From Eubacteriales Family XIII. Incertae Sedis bacterium (GTDB taxonomy: Bacteria; Bacillota; Clostridia; Peptostreptococcales; Anaerovoracaceae): a stretch of 7,508 nt of DNA. The DNA lies in assembly GCA_031263335.1 (NCBI GenBank), contig JAISGB010000208.1:1-7508 (forward strand), written 5' to 3'. The notes beneath the pieces were generated by a model. It was not told the origin of the DNA and did no database searches. It saw only the letters and a list, made by a program, of their open reading frames with translations. Positions 6,607 through 7,508 of the stretch are shown in pieces. The position numbers and the translations under genes were made by a program. Position 1 is the first letter of the stretch. The number at the start of each line of letters is the position of its first letter.

Positions 6607-7508
6607 TGCGCCTTCCCTCCTTCCAATGTTTTTCCGATCCGTTCGGGACGGAAGCGTTTTTCGCTGTCCCTGCCGAAAAATCCCGACAACCCCTTGGGGT
6701 TGATCATCAGGAACACGATCAGCAAGATAAAGGCGATCGCGTCCTTGTACCCCGCGTTCAGGAAAAACCCTCCGTAATTTTCAGCCAATCCCACCAAGAT
6801 GCCTCCGCCCAAGGCGCCGGGCAGGCTTCCGAAACCCCCGACGACCGCCGCCGCGAACCCCTTCAAGCCGATCATGTTGGTCATATTCAGCGTGAGGTCA
6901 AAGATCGGGATGATCAAAATACCGACGATCGCGCCGATCACAAAACTGAGCGCGGAGGCAAGCCGCATGAACCGCTTCACGTTGATGCCCATCAACGCCG
7001 CGGCCGTCGGATTGACGGAGACACAGATCATCGCCTTCCCCGCCTTTGTGAAGCTGATCATCAGTTGCAACAATATGGCGACAATGATTCCGATGACGAT
7101 GATATAGATATACGCTTTCGCGGTGACGATTTCTCCGATCCGTATCTCTCCGCCGAGGAACCCTCTGAGATGAAGCGCGGACGCGCCGTAATGGAGGCGG
7201 ACGGTTTCGAGGATCATCTTGCCCAACATGATCGTGGCCATGATCGACGTAAGGTGATCTTTATGTCGTAACGGAATGAAAATAATGACGCCGATCGCGA
7301 TCCCGAACACCCCGATCAACAGGAGTGTCGCGACGGACGAAACGCCCACGCCGAACACGGACACCAAGGTGATGGCAAAAAGATAGGAGCTGAGAAGAAT
7401 CACTTTATCATTGGCAAAACTGATCATGGAAGTTGTATTCCAGATCAAGGTGAGTCCCACGGCGATGAGGCCATAGATGAAGCCCATGGCGACGCCGCTG
7501 ACAAGCAG
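6603..7508 (-). CDS. livH: Branched-chain amino acid-type ABC transporter permease LivH, 5' end cut by the window
   Basis: Partial: 301 residues are visible and the frame is still open at 7508. An internal ATG at 7487 exists, but the seven codons before it (LLVSGVA) read like the normal LivH start region (family: LVNGLALGSIYALIALG), so the true start probably lies only a few codons beyond the window. It is a polytopic inner-membrane partner of LivM. Seen: GFIYGLIAVGLTLIW (9-23), SMISFAND (27-34), the coupling loop GKAMICVSVNPTAAALMGIN (157-176, family GRAMRAxAxNPxAAxLMGIN) and AAAVVGGFGSLPGALGGGIL (219-238). Hydrophobic segments lie at about 10-23, 35-52, 58-80, 130-152, 182-202, 218-242 and 257-270. 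Odd: the family FAHG-type motif after the first helix is FAND here. The substrate-binding protein gene is expected upstream, outside the window. Confidence 0.93.
   Translation of the reverse strand: MLVSGVAMGFIYGLIAVGLTLIWNTTSMISFANDKVILLSSYLFAITLVSVFGVGVSSVATLLLIGVFGIAIGVIIFIPLRHKDHLTSIMATIMLGKMILETVRLHYGASALHLRGFLGGEIRIGEIVTAKAYIYIIVIGIIVAILLQLMISFTKAGKAMICVSVNPTAAALMGINVKRFMRLASALSFVIGAIVGILIIPIFDLTLNMTNMIGLKGFAAAVVGGFGSLPGALGGGILVGLAENYGGFFLNAGYKDAIAFILLIVFLMINPKGLSGFFGRDSEKRFRPERIGKTLEGGKAQ
6616..6622 (-). promoter_or_regulatory. Ribosome binding site deciding the GTG start of livM
   Basis: A full AAGGAGG on the minus strand inside the 3' end of livH, nine bases before the GTG at 6606. 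The strong site compensates for the weak start codon and makes translational coupling to livH likely. Confidence 0.75.

Noticed and set aside
1..7508. Mobile elements, CRISPR arrays, tRNA or rRNA genes, riboswitches and phage genes.
   Set aside because: I looked for these on both strands and saw none; nearly every base is accounted for by eight metabolic and transport genes.

Overview
The window is a dense, single-strand block of bacterial genes, all read on the minus strand (transcription runs from 7508 towards 1). GC content looks a little over 50 %, gaps between genes are short (-4 to 71 bases), and starts mostly carry strong GGAGG-type ribosome binding sites. Nothing fixes the taxon. The mix of a Liv-type importer with CoA-dependent acid metabolism is common in anaerobic Firmicutes, Synergistota and Deltaproteobacteria-like lineages, so an anaerobic acid-using bacterium is a reasonable guess, not a demonstrated one.

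Region 7508-4069 encodes four components of a branched-chain amino acid type (HAAT/Liv) ABC importer in the classic order: permease LivH (cut by the window edge at its N-terminus), permease LivM, ATPase LivG and ATPase LivF. The periplasmic or lipoprotein substrate-binding protein that would define the ligand is not in the window.

Region 4058-1241 continues with only 10 bases of spacing into a LarA-like (DUF2088) protein and then a divergent member of the DUF4147/MOFRL glycerate kinase family. Region 1225-1 carries a crotonase-fold enzyme (enoyl-CoA hydratase/isomerase family) lacking one of the two classical catalytic glutamates, then the first 126 residues of a class III (CaiB/BaiF) CoA-transferase that runs off the window at base 1.

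Taken together this looks like an uptake-and-catabolism operon. A small organic acid or amino acid is imported, an enzyme of the lactate racemase superfamily and a glycerate kinase relative act on a hydroxy-acid, and a CoA-transferase plus a crotonase handle an acyl-CoA. The substrate and reaction order are inference. I saw no RNA genes, mobile elements, CRISPR arrays, promoters or convincing terminators. The whole window is coding apart from short junctions, the longest being 71 bases (381-451), which holds an imperfect hairpin. The tetranucleotide GATC is strikingly frequent throughout.
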